Shown here: positions 45,938-53,963 of the stretch, one piece after another
How the letters are laid out: every line of letters begins with the position of its first letter
Numbering within the stretch: position 1 is the stretch's first letter
DNA from: UBA1847 sp942492205
Lineage (GTDB): Bacteria; Pseudomonadota; Gammaproteobacteria; Steroidobacterales; Woeseiaceae
NCBI GenBank assembly: GCA_942492205.1
Contig: CALODT010000001.1
Span: 2,108,001-2,172,000, forward strand
Direction: 5' to 3'
DNA length: 64,000 nt
Program-made: the position numbers and the translations under genes
Notes under the pieces: generated by a model
The model's database searches: none
Told to the model about the DNA's origin: nothing
Seen by the model: only the letters and a program-made list of their open reading frames with translations

Positions 45938-47056
45938 ATGGATCTCGTATCGAAGATATTTGGCGGGCGCTCAGGCGAGTCGCAAGACAGGCAGCCTGTG
46001 CCGGTAGAGTCGCTCGCTGACGGTGCACTGGATACCCTCGGAAGCGTTATTCGCGTCATGGGCGACGAGTCCTTTCCGCTGGATCAGGATATGGACGCTA
46101 CCGTCTTCCCGTCCATGTGCGCAGAGATTGCAAGGCACGTCGAGAACGGCGCCGCGGTGCCGTCCTTTGGTATACCTCAGTCAGAAAACGGTGCGCGCCA
46201 ATGGGATAGAGTCCGGCGCTTCTTTGCGGATCGACGCCACGCCGAAAAGTCGTTCGTCATCGAACATCTGTCGGATTATCGGGGTGTGGTCGACGACCTT
46301 GTTGCCGGCCTGAGAGACATCGGCGAACGCGATCAGCTGACGGAAACCAGTATCCGCGAGAGCCTGAATTCGATCGAGGCGGCCGTTGAGAGCGGTACCC
46401 TGTCGAAAATCAAGGAGGCCTTCACAGAAACCGTATCGAAGGTCAACGAGACCTTTGCGCGGCAGAAGGAACAGTACGAACTGCAGTTGCAGGAGCTTAA
46501 CGAGCGCATGTCCAGCTTACGCCAGGACCTGGTTGCCGCACGCGAGGAAATGAAACGCGACGCGCTGACCGATGCCTTCAATCGCGGTGCCTTCGATGCC
46601 GCGATCACGCAGAGCGTGAACATGCATTTCATCATGAAGCAACCCGTCTCACTGGTCATGGTGGACCTGGATAACTTCAAGCAGATCAACGATACCTACG
46701 GCCATACCGCCGGCGATGAAGTCCTGCGATCCGTCGGCGACTGCCTTGCACGGTCGTTCATTCGCAAGAGCGATTTCGTCGCGCGTTATGGGGGTGACGA
46801 GTTCGCCGTTATCCTGACCGACACCCCTGCGCGTCACTGCGAAACCCTGATTCAGCGTTTTCTCGAACAGGCGCGCAAGATCGAGATTGCGTCAGTCCCG
46901 GACGCGGCGCTTGTGGCCTGCTCGGCCGGCTACACGGAAATCGCCGACGGTGACACCGTTGCCACGTTCATCAAACGCGCCGATGAGGCGCTCTACACGG
47001 CGAAAAACGGCGGCCGCAACCACGCCGTATTCCTGCCGGCCGGGAAAAGCCCTTAA
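45938..47056 (+). CDS. Diguanylate cyclase (GGDEF)
   Basis: A 372-residue cytoplasmic protein if it starts at the ATG at 45938 (MDLVSKIFGG); upstream in-frame codons look non-coding. An all-helical N-terminal half (about 50-180) leads into a coiled coil (about 185-230, ARQKEQYELQLQELNERMS). A GGDEF domain follows with MVDLDNFKQINDTYGHTAGD, the active site YGGDEF (GGDEF at 285-289) and the inhibitory site RKSD at 276-279, exactly five residues before the GGDEF. All catalytic residues are intact, so it should make c-di-GMP with product inhibition. It lies between fleQ and motAB, both linked to c-di-GMP signalling. Confidence 0.93.
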   Translation: MDLVSKIFGGRSGESQDRQPVPVESLADGALDTLGSVIRVMGDESFPLDQDMDATVFPSMCAEIARHVENGAAVPSFGIPQSENGARQWDRVRRFFADRRHAEKSFVIEHLSDYRGVVDDLVAGLRDIGERDQLTETSIRESLNSIEAAVESGTLSKIKEAFTETVSKVNETFARQKEQYELQLQELNERMSSLRQDLVAAREEMKRDALTDAFNRGAFDAAITQSVNMHFIMKQPVSLVMVDLDNFKQINDTYGHTAGDEVLRSVGDCLARSFIRKSDFVARYGGDEFAVILTDTPARHCETLIQRFLEQARKIEIASVPDAALVACSAGYTEIADGDTVATFIKRADEALYTAKNGGRNHAVFLPAGKSP

Positions 47057-47093
47057 TAGTCCAGTTTGGCGCCGAATTAGGCCACTTTCCGCC

Positions 47094-47120
47094 TAAAGCA
47101 AGGGCCGAGTCTGCCGATAA
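47094..47120 (+). promoter_or_regulatory. Sigma-28 (FliA) promoter of motAB
   Basis: TAAA (47094-47097), 15 bp, GCCGATAA (47113-47120): a perfect match to the core FliA consensus in both boxes and in spacing. It lies 50 bp before the motA start, so motAB is a late flagellar transcript. Confidence 0.85.
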
Positions 47121-47170
47121 AACCTAAGGAGACGGTTTCCGTCTGATTCCATGGAACGGAGGGATGTACT

Positions 47171-47935
47171 TTGGATTTGGCAACACTCATCGGCCTGATC
47201 GGCGCGTTCGGTATTGTACTGACGTCCATCATGCTGGGCGGTTCTGCTGGCACGTTCGTTAACACCCCCTCGCTCCTGGTGGTGCTCGGTGGCACCGTGC
47301 TGGTAACCATGATGAAATTCAGCCTCGGCAAGTTCGCCGGGGCGGCTTCCATTGCGGTCAAGGCGTTCCTCTACAAACCTTCCAATCCCGAAGACCTGAT
47401 CGAAGAATCCGTCGAACTGGCCAAGGCCGCTCGCCAGGGTGGCCTGCTTGCACTCGAAGACCGGGAAATCAGTGACGAGTTCATGAAAACCGGGCTCGGC
47501 CTGCTGATTGACGGACATCCCGCGGATACCGTCCGCGCGATGTTGCAGAAAGACCTGAACGAGACGCTCAAGCGCCACAGCGACGGACAGGACATCTTCA
47601 AGGCGATAGGCGATGTCGGGCCGGCCATGGGCATGATCGGTACGCTGATCGGCCTGGTCCAGATGCTCTCCAACATGGACGATCCCAAGCAGATCGGGCC
47701 GGCAATGGCTGTGGCGCTTCTGACCACGCTCTACGGTGCCATTCTCGCCAACATGTTCGCGCTGCCAATCGCCGACAAGCTGGCGGTACGAAGCCGCGAA
47801 GAGAATACCAGCAAGACCTTGATCATCGATGCCCTGCTGAGTATCCAGGGCGGCCAGAACCCGCGCATCATCGCGGCGATGCTTGAGGCGTATCTGCCGC
47901 GATCGAAACGAGCTGAAGAGGACGCCGAAGCCTGA
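47171..47935 (+). CDS. motA: MotA/PomA flagellar stator protein
   Basis: A 254-residue stator subunit with four membrane helices. The N terminus MDLATLIGLIGAFGIVLTSI and the sequence GDVGPAMGMIGTLIGLVQML resemble the sodium-type PomA. The start is TTG at 47171 with GGAGGG 8 nt upstream. Charged residues of the cytoplasmic loop (GLLALEDREISDEFMKTGLG) that contact FliG are present. It precedes motB by 20 bp. Sodium coupling is inferred from similarity only. Confidence 0.93.
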   Translation: MDLATLIGLIGAFGIVLTSIMLGGSAGTFVNTPSLLVVLGGTVLVTMMKFSLGKFAGAASIAVKAFLYKPSNPEDLIEESVELAKAARQGGLLALEDREISDEFMKTGLGLLIDGHPADTVRAMLQKDLNETLKRHSDGQDIFKAIGDVGPAMGMIGTLIGLVQMLSNMDDPKQIGPAMAVALLTTLYGAILANMFALPIADKLAVRSREENTSKTLIIDALLSIQGGQNPRIIAAMLEAYLPRSKRAEEDAEA

Positions 47936-47955
47936 CCGGCTTCCAGCGTTGAGAC

Positions 47956-48825
47956 ATGTCTGACGGTGCACCGCAAAAGCAAGAAAGCGCAGGCGTTCCC
48001 GCCTGGGTCATGACATTTGCCGATCTCATGACGCTGTTGATGTGCTTCTTCGTCCTGCTGCTCGCGTTCTCGGAAATGGATGCGGCGAAGTTCAAGCAGC
48101 TTTCCGGCTCCATGAAGGATGCATTCGGTGTGCAGGCTGAAATTGAAGTCCGCACGATCCCGAAGGGTACCAGCGTGGTCGCACAGGAATTCAGTCCCGG
48201 CCGCCCCGACCCTACCGCTTTGCCGCAGGTCCGGCAGTTTACGGTTGACTCCAACAAGAATACGCTCGATGCGCTGGAGCGTGAAGCGCGGGAAATCGAA
48301 GAAGCCCGCAAGCACGCGAAGCGCCTGCGGCTGGCACTCAAGGAAGAACTCAAGAAAGGCGACGTCTCGATTCAGACCGAAGGCATGAAGGTCATAATTC
48401 ACATCATGGAGAATGCCTCGTTCGACTCGGGCATGGCCGACCTGCGTGCATCGTTTATGCCCGCTTTGAAAAAAATCGGCGACCTTATCGACAGTAACAG
48501 TGGCGAGGTAACGATCTCCGGCCATACAGACAACGTACCGATCTCAAATGAACGATTTCGTTCCAACTGGGATCTTTCGTCATCGCGAGCTGTATCGGTG
48601 GCGCACCAGTTGCTGCAAGTGTCGAAGATCACCCCGGAGAACATCATCGTAACGGGGCATGCGGACACCCGCCCTCGCGCACCCAATGACAGCGACGAAA
48701 ACCGTGCGAAGAATCGACGTGTGGACATCGCTATCGTTCGTGGCAAGGAAATCGACGAATACCGAACGATGAGTCTCACCACAGCATCCACGGCCGACGA
48801 AGCAAGCGAGGAACCGCAACAATGA
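47956..48825 (+). CDS. motB: MotB/PomB flagellar stator protein
   Basis: 289 residues: one membrane helix (about 15-40) carrying the ion-binding Asp in VMTFADLMTLLMCFFVLLLA, a plug/linker with a charged helix (about 105-135), and an OmpA-like peptidoglycan-binding domain (about 150-265, VTISGHTDNVPISNERFRSN, ENRAKNRRVDIAIV). It anchors the stator to the cell wall. It overlaps the PilZ gene by 4 bp. Confidence 0.94.
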   Translation: MSDGAPQKQESAGVPAWVMTFADLMTLLMCFFVLLLAFSEMDAAKFKQLSGSMKDAFGVQAEIEVRTIPKGTSVVAQEFSPGRPDPTALPQVRQFTVDSNKNTLDALEREAREIEEARKHAKRLRLALKEELKKGDVSIQTEGMKVIIHIMENASFDSGMADLRASFMPALKKIGDLIDSNSGEVTISGHTDNVPISNERFRSNWDLSSSRAVSVAHQLLQVSKITPENIIVTGHADTRPRAPNDSDENRAKNRRVDIAIVRGKEIDEYRTMSLTTASTADEASEEPQQ

Positions 48826-49430
48826 CGAACGGAAAAGACAACAGGCGGTCGTTTCGCATTAGCGAATCCGTCTACGTAAAATACGACCTGGTTGACGACG
48901 AGATTGTCAGCAATGGGCTGGAGCATTACAAACTCAGCCAGGGCATCAATGATGGTGCGCAGGCGAAGCTCGTCGAGATCGAAGCTCGACTCAGCGAAGC
49001 GATGTACCTGCTTAACGCCGAGAACGGCAAGATCGGTCGATGCATGACGCTAATAAACGACAAGGTGAACATCGCCATCGAGCAACTGCCGTCGCTTCGC
49101 GAAACGAAGAAGAGCCTGGCGCAGACACCGCCGCAAACCTGCGATGTCAGTGCTGATGGCCTGAGCTTCTCCAGCAAGCGACCGCTGTCGGTCGGCGACA
49201 AGCTGCACATACAATTCATGTTGTCGAGCGACAACCGCTATGTGGAATCTTTCTGCCAGGTTGTGCGCCTCGTTGATCCGCCCGACGGTAGCGCCCAGGA
49301 ACTGCCCTACGGCATTGCTGTCGAGTTCATAGACCTGCCCGCGGCACAGCGTGAGATCCTGATACAGCATATGTTCAGCCGCGAATCCGAGACGCTGCGG
49401 ATGCGGCGTCTCGAGATGGATGCGATGTAG
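48822..49430 (+). CDS. PilZ-domain c-di-GMP receptor with long insertion
   Basis: A 202-residue protein with an RxxxR motif (RRSFR, 8-12) and a DxSxxG motif (DVSADG, 108-113), the two c-di-GMP-binding elements. They are about 95 residues apart instead of the usual 20-35. The insert is helical (AQAKLVEIEARLSEAMYLLN), resembling the tetramer-forming atypical PilZ (tPilZ) proteins of xanthomonads. Translational overlap with motB suggests a c-di-GMP-dependent brake or modifier of the stator. Confidence 0.85.
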   Translation: MTNGKDNRRSFRISESVYVKYDLVDDEIVSNGLEHYKLSQGINDGAQAKLVEIEARLSEAMYLLNAENGKIGRCMTLINDKVNIAIEQLPSLRETKKSLAQTPPQTCDVSADGLSFSSKRPLSVGDKLHIQFMLSSDNRYVESFCQVVRLVDPPDGSAQELPYGIAVEFIDLPAAQREILIQHMFSRESETLRMRRLEMDAM

Positions 49431-49450
49431 ACCCGCTAAAGCCGTTCGCC

Positions 49451-50311
49451 TCAGGCAAACAGCTTTTGCATGGACTTGATCTTCTCGCGATACGCCAGCA
49501 TCACGCCAGCCGCGGTAGCCTCATCGATAGTCAGCTTGCGGCATGACGGATTGTCGTCGAACACTGATGACAGCTTCGCGTCACTGCCGTCAACAAGAAG
49601 TTTTGCTACAAACATGACGTCGGCATAGGTCGGCTCCGTCACGGCATCCGCGTCCGCGTAAGCGGCAGGGTCGGCCGATTCGGCGACCTCCTCGGGAAAT
49701 CCCCAGGATTCGATGATGCTCTTTGAGACCTGCGGATTCCATTCTTCCATTACGCGAGCCAGCGAATTCACGTCGCCGAGCAAGTCCGGAAAATCCTCGG
49801 CCTTCGTCAGAATGTAGAGCTTGCCGACTTCGTGCATGAGGCCGCACAGGTAAGCGGTCTCCTGGTTCAGCGAGCCATTCCTTGCCGCTACCGCATGCGC
49901 CATCGACGACAATTTCATCCCTCTGGCCCAGACCGCGCGGAACTGTCGGGCAGATTTGTCGTGCTTGTCGGACCGGTGCAGCTGCTTCATGGCCAGCGAC
50001 ATTGCCGTGTTGCGCACGACTTCGAACCCCAGCCGCCCGATGGCCCCATCCAGCGTATCAATCTTGACATTGGCGCGGTTGTACAGGGCGGAATTTGCAA
50101 ACACGAACAGCCTCGAAACCAGCACAGGGTCAACACTGATCGCCTGGCTGATTACGCCGAAGTCGCAGTTGTCTTTCTCCAGTAAGCCACGAATCTTGAT
50201 AACGACGTCCGGCAAGGACGGCAAGAAGATATCGCCATTGTCGAGTTCCAGCGCAAGCAGGCTTACGAACCGGAACTCGTCATCTCTTTCCCGCGCTCGT
50301 CTAGTGTCCAT
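49451..50311 (-). CDS. HDOD-domain protein
   Basis: A 286-residue HDOD protein, reading from the Met at 50311 that overlaps the DUF2802 stop by 11 bp. HDOD is a phosphodiesterase-like helical fold without catalytic HD residues. Typical segments are FLPSLPDVVIKIRGLLEKDN, ISVDPVLVSRLFVFANSALY and AYLCGLMHEVGKLYILTK. Such proteins are often signalling adaptors in polar-flagellum and chemotaxis loci. It shares the fliA operon. Confidence 0.88.
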   Translation of the reverse strand: MDTRRARERDDEFRFVSLLALELDNGDIFLPSLPDVVIKIRGLLEKDNCDFGVISQAISVDPVLVSRLFVFANSALYNRANVKIDTLDGAIGRLGFEVVRNTAMSLAMKQLHRSDKHDKSARQFRAVWARGMKLSSMAHAVAARNGSLNQETAYLCGLMHEVGKLYILTKAEDFPDLLGDVNSLARVMEEWNPQVSKSIIESWGFPEEVAESADPAAYADADAVTEPTYADVMFVAKLLVDGSDAKLSSVFDDNPSCRKLTIDEATAAGVMLAYREKIKSMQKLFA

Positions 50312-50732
50312 TAGCGGCCAGTGGCTCCCTTCCATGGAGTTTTTTGAGCAGTCGCGCTTCGCCAACGTTGAGACCACAATTCCGCGTCAGGTCCTCGACG
50401 CTTGCGCCAAGCCTCGCCATGCGTACGGCGTTCTCGATCGGCAGGTTGCGTTCGATCGGCGGCCTCTCCTGCGGTGCTTTCCTGTCCATCAGCTTGACCG
50501 CCACCTGCAGTTCGCCCAGCTGTTGCTCGAGCCGTTGTGTTGCCTCCATCTGCTCATGTAGCTCTTCGTCACCGGCATCGCTCAAGGCTGCGCCCGTAGG
50601 ACTGTCCCAGAAACTCTCGAGACGTTGCCAGCGCCGTTCGAAACGCAGCACTGCGATCGTGGCGACCGCGAGTAGAAAGCCGTTCGACACGAGCAGAAGG
50701 GTCAGGAAGAAATAGTCGTTAGTCATAGTCAT
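50301..50732 (-). CDS. DUF2802 protein
   Basis: 143 residues: one N-terminal membrane helix (FLTLLLVSNGFLLAVATIAV), a coiled coil (about 55-85), and a C-terminal helix-turn-helix-like segment (AVRMARLGASVEDLTRNCGL, NVGEARLLKKLHG). The family is found after fliA and chemotaxis genes in many gammaproteobacteria; its function is not established. It overlaps its neighbours on both sides. Confidence 0.85.
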   Translation of the reverse strand: MTMTNDYFFLTLLLVSNGFLLAVATIAVLRFERRWQRLESFWDSPTGAALSDAGDEELHEQMEATQRLEQQLGELQVAVKLMDRKAPQERPPIERNLPIENAVRMARLGASVEDLTRNCGLNVGEARLLKKLHGREPLAANGH

Positions 50733-50920
50733 ACGTGCTCATCAATAATGGGTTTGTTGTCGCCGTCCTCATCGTTGTGCCGCTCCTTTTCTCGCTTGTC
50801 GCGGCTCTCATCTTTGGGCGTTTGCCGACGGTCCGTTTCCCGGTCCTTCTGGATTGGTTGTACAGGCTTTACCGGGTAAGCAGGCGTTATGTACTTGATA
50901 CCGGATATGTAGTCGGCCAT
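50729..50920 (-). CDS. Small hydrophilic protein in fliA operon
   Basis: 63 residues, with an N terminus MADYISGIKYITPAYPVKPV followed by a strongly charged tail rich in D, E, K and R. There is no membrane segment or known domain. Its start is 12 bp after fliA and its stop overlaps DUF2802 by 4 bp, so it is almost certainly translated. Similar tiny proteins are seen in this position in other polar-flagellum operons. Function unknown. Confidence 0.75.
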   Translation of the reverse strand: MADYISGIKYITPAYPVKPVQPIQKDRETDRRQTPKDESRDKREKERHNDEDGDNKPIIDEHV

Positions 50921-50932
50921 CTCGACGCTCCT

Positions 50933-51655
50933 CTAGCTCCAGCGTTTCGCCGCAGCGCGGAGGCGCATGACCGCCTGACCGTGAATCTGGCACACACGCG
51001 ATTCCGAAACTTCCAGCACCTCGCCAATTTCCTTGAGATTCATCTCCTGCTCGTAATAAAGCGACAGGACCAGCCGTTCACGCTCCGGCAATTGATCGAT
51101 TGAATCGGCAAGCTGGGCACGAAACTGTGACTGGTAGAGCTCCTGGTCCGGCAAGGGCGCATCGGATGTTGGTGGTTTGCGCTGCAACGTGGGTTCTTCC
51201 AGCGTTTCTTCAAAGCTGAACAAGCGGCTGCCGGCACTGTCCGCGAGTATCTTGTGGTATTCCTCCGGGCTGATGCCGAGCTTGGCCGCTATCTGTTCAG
51301 GGGTCGCCGCCCGCCCGGTCTCGGCTTCGATTTCGTGGATCGCGTCAGTGACCTGGCGGTACTTGTGATGCACGGAACGGGGCGTCCAGTCATGCTTGCG
51401 AATATCATCGAGCATCGCGCCACGAATACGAATGCCAGCATAGGTTTCGAAGCTCGCACCGCGAGACGCGTCGAAATTGCCAGCTGCTTCCAGCAGACCC
51501 ACCATACCGGATTGCATCAGGTCGTTGACATCGACGCTGGACGGCAGCCGCGCTGCGAGGTGGTGTGCGATTCGTTTGACGAGGTCCACATGCTGCATCA
51601 CCAGGTCGCCGTCGGAGTACTCGTTGCGCGAAGCTACGGTGCTATAGGTGTTCAT
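50933..51655 (-). CDS. fliA: FliA, flagellar sigma-28 factor
   Basis: 240 residues with sigma regions 2 (VDVNDLMQSGMVGLLEAAGN, FETYAGIRIRGAMLDDIRKH), 3 (TGRAATPEQIAAKLGISPEE) and 4 (LPERERLVLSLYYEQEMNLK, EIGEVLEVSESRVCQIHGQA). It directs late flagellar genes, including motAB via the sigma-28 element before it. It overlaps flhG by 4 bp. Confidence 0.97.
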   Translation of the reverse strand: MNTYSTVASRNEYSDGDLVMQHVDLVKRIAHHLAARLPSSVDVNDLMQSGMVGLLEAAGNFDASRGASFETYAGIRIRGAMLDDIRKHDWTPRSVHHKYRQVTDAIHEIEAETGRAATPEQIAAKLGISPEEYHKILADSAGSRLFSFEETLEEPTLQRKPPTSDAPLPDQELYQSQFRAQLADSIDQLPERERLVLSLYYEQEMNLKEIGEVLEVSESRVCQIHGQAVMRLRAAAKRWS

Positions 51656-52527
51656 GCGACTTTACCTCGTGCGTCCGGGTTCGCCATCAGCAAACGTTCC
51701 AGGAAAAACTCGATGCCGCCGCTGGCACCTCGTGCCGCTGGCAACCGATCGATATTCGCCGCAAGTTCCGAAAAGGCGATTCCCGAACTGCTCTTGGGAT
51801 AGGCGTCTACAACGGCGCGTTGCTCCTGAACGGCTTTGACCAGATAGTCGTCCCTCGGGATATCGCCGAGGTGATGCAACACGACGTCAAGATAGGTATC
51901 CGTCACTCGCGACAATTTGCGAAACAGCGCGCGGCCGTCCCGCGCCCGCCGGCTCTGGTTGGTGACAATCTGGAAGCGCGATATGCCGTAGTGCTGGCTG
52001 AATACCTTGATCAGCGCATAGGCGTCTGTAAGCGCCGCAGGCTCGTCGCAGACAACAACGATCGGGTGCTGGCCGGCCTGCACGAATCTCGCGACCTTCG
52101 CGGAAATACCGGCGGACGTATCGACCACCATGACGTCCGGCTGATCCTGTAGCTCGCTGAACGCCTGCACAATGCCGGCCTGGGCCGCCTCCGGCAGGTC
52201 TGTCATGCTGAAGTTTCCCGACGAGGCCGGCACGATGCGGATGTTGCCGGGACCACAGAGTATCGTGTCGTGCAGCGCCGCTTCGCCGCGGACGACATGT
52301 GACAGATTGAATCGCGGCTGCAACCCCAGAAGCACGTCCACATTCGCGAGACTGAGGTCTGCATCGAGCAGACAGGTATTCCTGCCGCGATGGCCGAGAG
52401 CAACGGCGACATTGCAGGCCACGTTCGTCTTGCCAACACCGCCCTTGCCGCTGCAGACAGACAGCACCTTGACGGGCCTGTTTTTCATGAACCGAGCCAG
52501 GTTCGCTTGTTGTGAGTTACTGGACAT
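51652..52527 (-). CDS. flhG: FlhG/FleN, flagellar number regulator
   Basis: A 291-residue MinD/ParA-type ATPase from the Met at 52527, which overlaps the flhF stop. The deviant Walker A is CSGKGGVGKT; Walker A' is LLDADLSLANVDVLLGLQ, and the switch region is VVDTSAGISAKVARFV. It limits flagellar number, acts on FleQ, and pairs with FlhF. Confidence 0.95.
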   Translation of the reverse strand: MSSNSQQANLARFMKNRPVKVLSVCSGKGGVGKTNVACNVAVALGHRGRNTCLLDADLSLANVDVLLGLQPRFNLSHVVRGEAALHDTILCGPGNIRIVPASSGNFSMTDLPEAAQAGIVQAFSELQDQPDVMVVDTSAGISAKVARFVQAGQHPIVVVCDEPAALTDAYALIKVFSQHYGISRFQIVTNQSRRARDGRALFRKLSRVTDTYLDVVLHHLGDIPRDDYLVKAVQEQRAVVDAYPKSSSGIAFSELAANIDRLPAARGASGGIEFFLERLLMANPDARGKVA

Positions 52528-53881
52528 GGGCAAAAGTCTGGTTTGAGTAGTTTTCAGCCATCGTTCTTTCATCGATGCGCGGCTGGCTGCATTCCATGCA
52601 CTCGACGGCCTGGTTAACCAGCCACAGCTTCTTGCGCGCGGCCGAATGCAAGTCGTCGGGTATTCTCTGGCCGTCCGAAAACCACGCGGCAGGCAGATCG
52701 TTGCGGATCAGCGCGCTCATCATGCAACCCAGCTGCGCGGCCTCGTCGATCTTGGTGACGATGCAGCCCTTCAGCGGAACCTTGTTGAATTCGCGAATGG
52801 TTTCATCCAGCGCTGCTTCCTGGGTCGCGGCCGACAGCGTCAGGTAGAAGTTGACCCGGTCGGCGTTGCGGCCATAGGCGGCGAGTCTGCTGGACAGGTC
52901 TCGGTCCCTTTGGCTACGCCCCTCGGTATCGATAAGGACGAGCTTCTTGTCCCGAAGACGCGTCAACGTCTCCGAGAGTTCGTCAAAGCTGCTCGCTGAA
53001 TACACTTTGGCACCGATAATGTTGGCGAAGGCCGTCAGGTGTTCCTTTGCCCCGATTCGATAGGAATCGGCGCTAACCAGCGCAATGTCGTCAGACCAGT
53101 TCTGCATGGCGAACTGGGACGCGATCTTGGCAATGGTCGTCGTCTTGCCAACGCCAGTGGGGCCAATCAGCGCGATCGTGCCACCCTCTTGCAGCAGATC
53201 ATCCTGCACAACGGGCAGTGTCTGCGCGAGTTCGGTTAACGGCGCACTCCAGAGGCTCTTGACGTCGTCGGCAGGTCCAAGGCGGTTGACGATGATATTG
53301 GCAACGTCCGGTGCCACGCCAAGACGGGACAGGTTGCGCAGCATTTGCGCGCGCATCGGAAATTGACGGGTCGCGTCCTTCCATACCAGGCCGGAAAGCT
53401 GCGTCTCGAGCAGCCCGCGCACGCTCGACAGTTCGCCGCGCAACAACTCGAGCGCACCATCGTCTTGTGGCCGGACTTTCGTGCTATTCGCCGCGAAGGC
53501 CGTGCCGTCGACCGGCTGTACTGCAATCGTGTCCGCTGCCGCCAGCTTCTGCTGCGCGCTTTGCGCAAGCGCATTTCGCTCGTTTTTAGCTATCTGTGTC
53601 AGCTCCGCCGAGACAATCTCTACGGGCTTGTCTGCAACGCTCGGCACATCGTCCTCAGCCAACCGCGCAAGAGCGTCGGTGTCGAGGCTGTCGTCGGTGT
53701 CCGCGGGCATCCCCATTGCCTGCCTGACCAGTGCCTCGTCATAGTCGATTGCCGCAATCACTTCGATACCGTCGTCGACACGCCGGTTCGACAAGATCAC
53801 CGCGTCGGGACCCTGTTCCTCGCGCACACGGCGCAGGACGTGTCGCATATCCTTATCCAAATATCGTTTGATCTTCACCAT
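52517..53881 (-). CDS. flhF: FlhF, SRP-like GTPase for polar flagellar placement
   Basis: 454 residues: an N-terminal basic segment MVKIKRYLDKDMRHVLRRVR, a variable linker, then the N-G GTPase domain. G1 is GPTGVGKTTTIAKIASQFA, G3 includes LIDTEGRSQRDRDL, and G4 is VTKIDEAAQLG. FlhF sets where the flagellum is built. The 82-bp gap before flhA (53882-53963) holds only a ribosome-binding region. Confidence 0.96.
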   Translation of the reverse strand: MVKIKRYLDKDMRHVLRRVREEQGPDAVILSNRRVDDGIEVIAAIDYDEALVRQAMGMPADTDDSLDTDALARLAEDDVPSVADKPVEIVSAELTQIAKNERNALAQSAQQKLAAADTIAVQPVDGTAFAANSTKVRPQDDGALELLRGELSSVRGLLETQLSGLVWKDATRQFPMRAQMLRNLSRLGVAPDVANIIVNRLGPADDVKSLWSAPLTELAQTLPVVQDDLLQEGGTIALIGPTGVGKTTTIAKIASQFAMQNWSDDIALVSADSYRIGAKEHLTAFANIIGAKVYSASSFDELSETLTRLRDKKLVLIDTEGRSQRDRDLSSRLAAYGRNADRVNFYLTLSAATQEAALDETIREFNKVPLKGCIVTKIDEAAQLGCMMSALIRNDLPAAWFSDGQRIPDDLHSAARKKLWLVNQAVECMECSQPRIDERTMAENYSNQTFAHVQ

Positions 53882-53963
53882 CTTTCCTCATTGAATTGCT
53901 CGCTCGTTTCCTTACTTGTTCGCTCTTTTCAACCCTTGCTCTTCCTGCATTCCGCTGCGCCGA

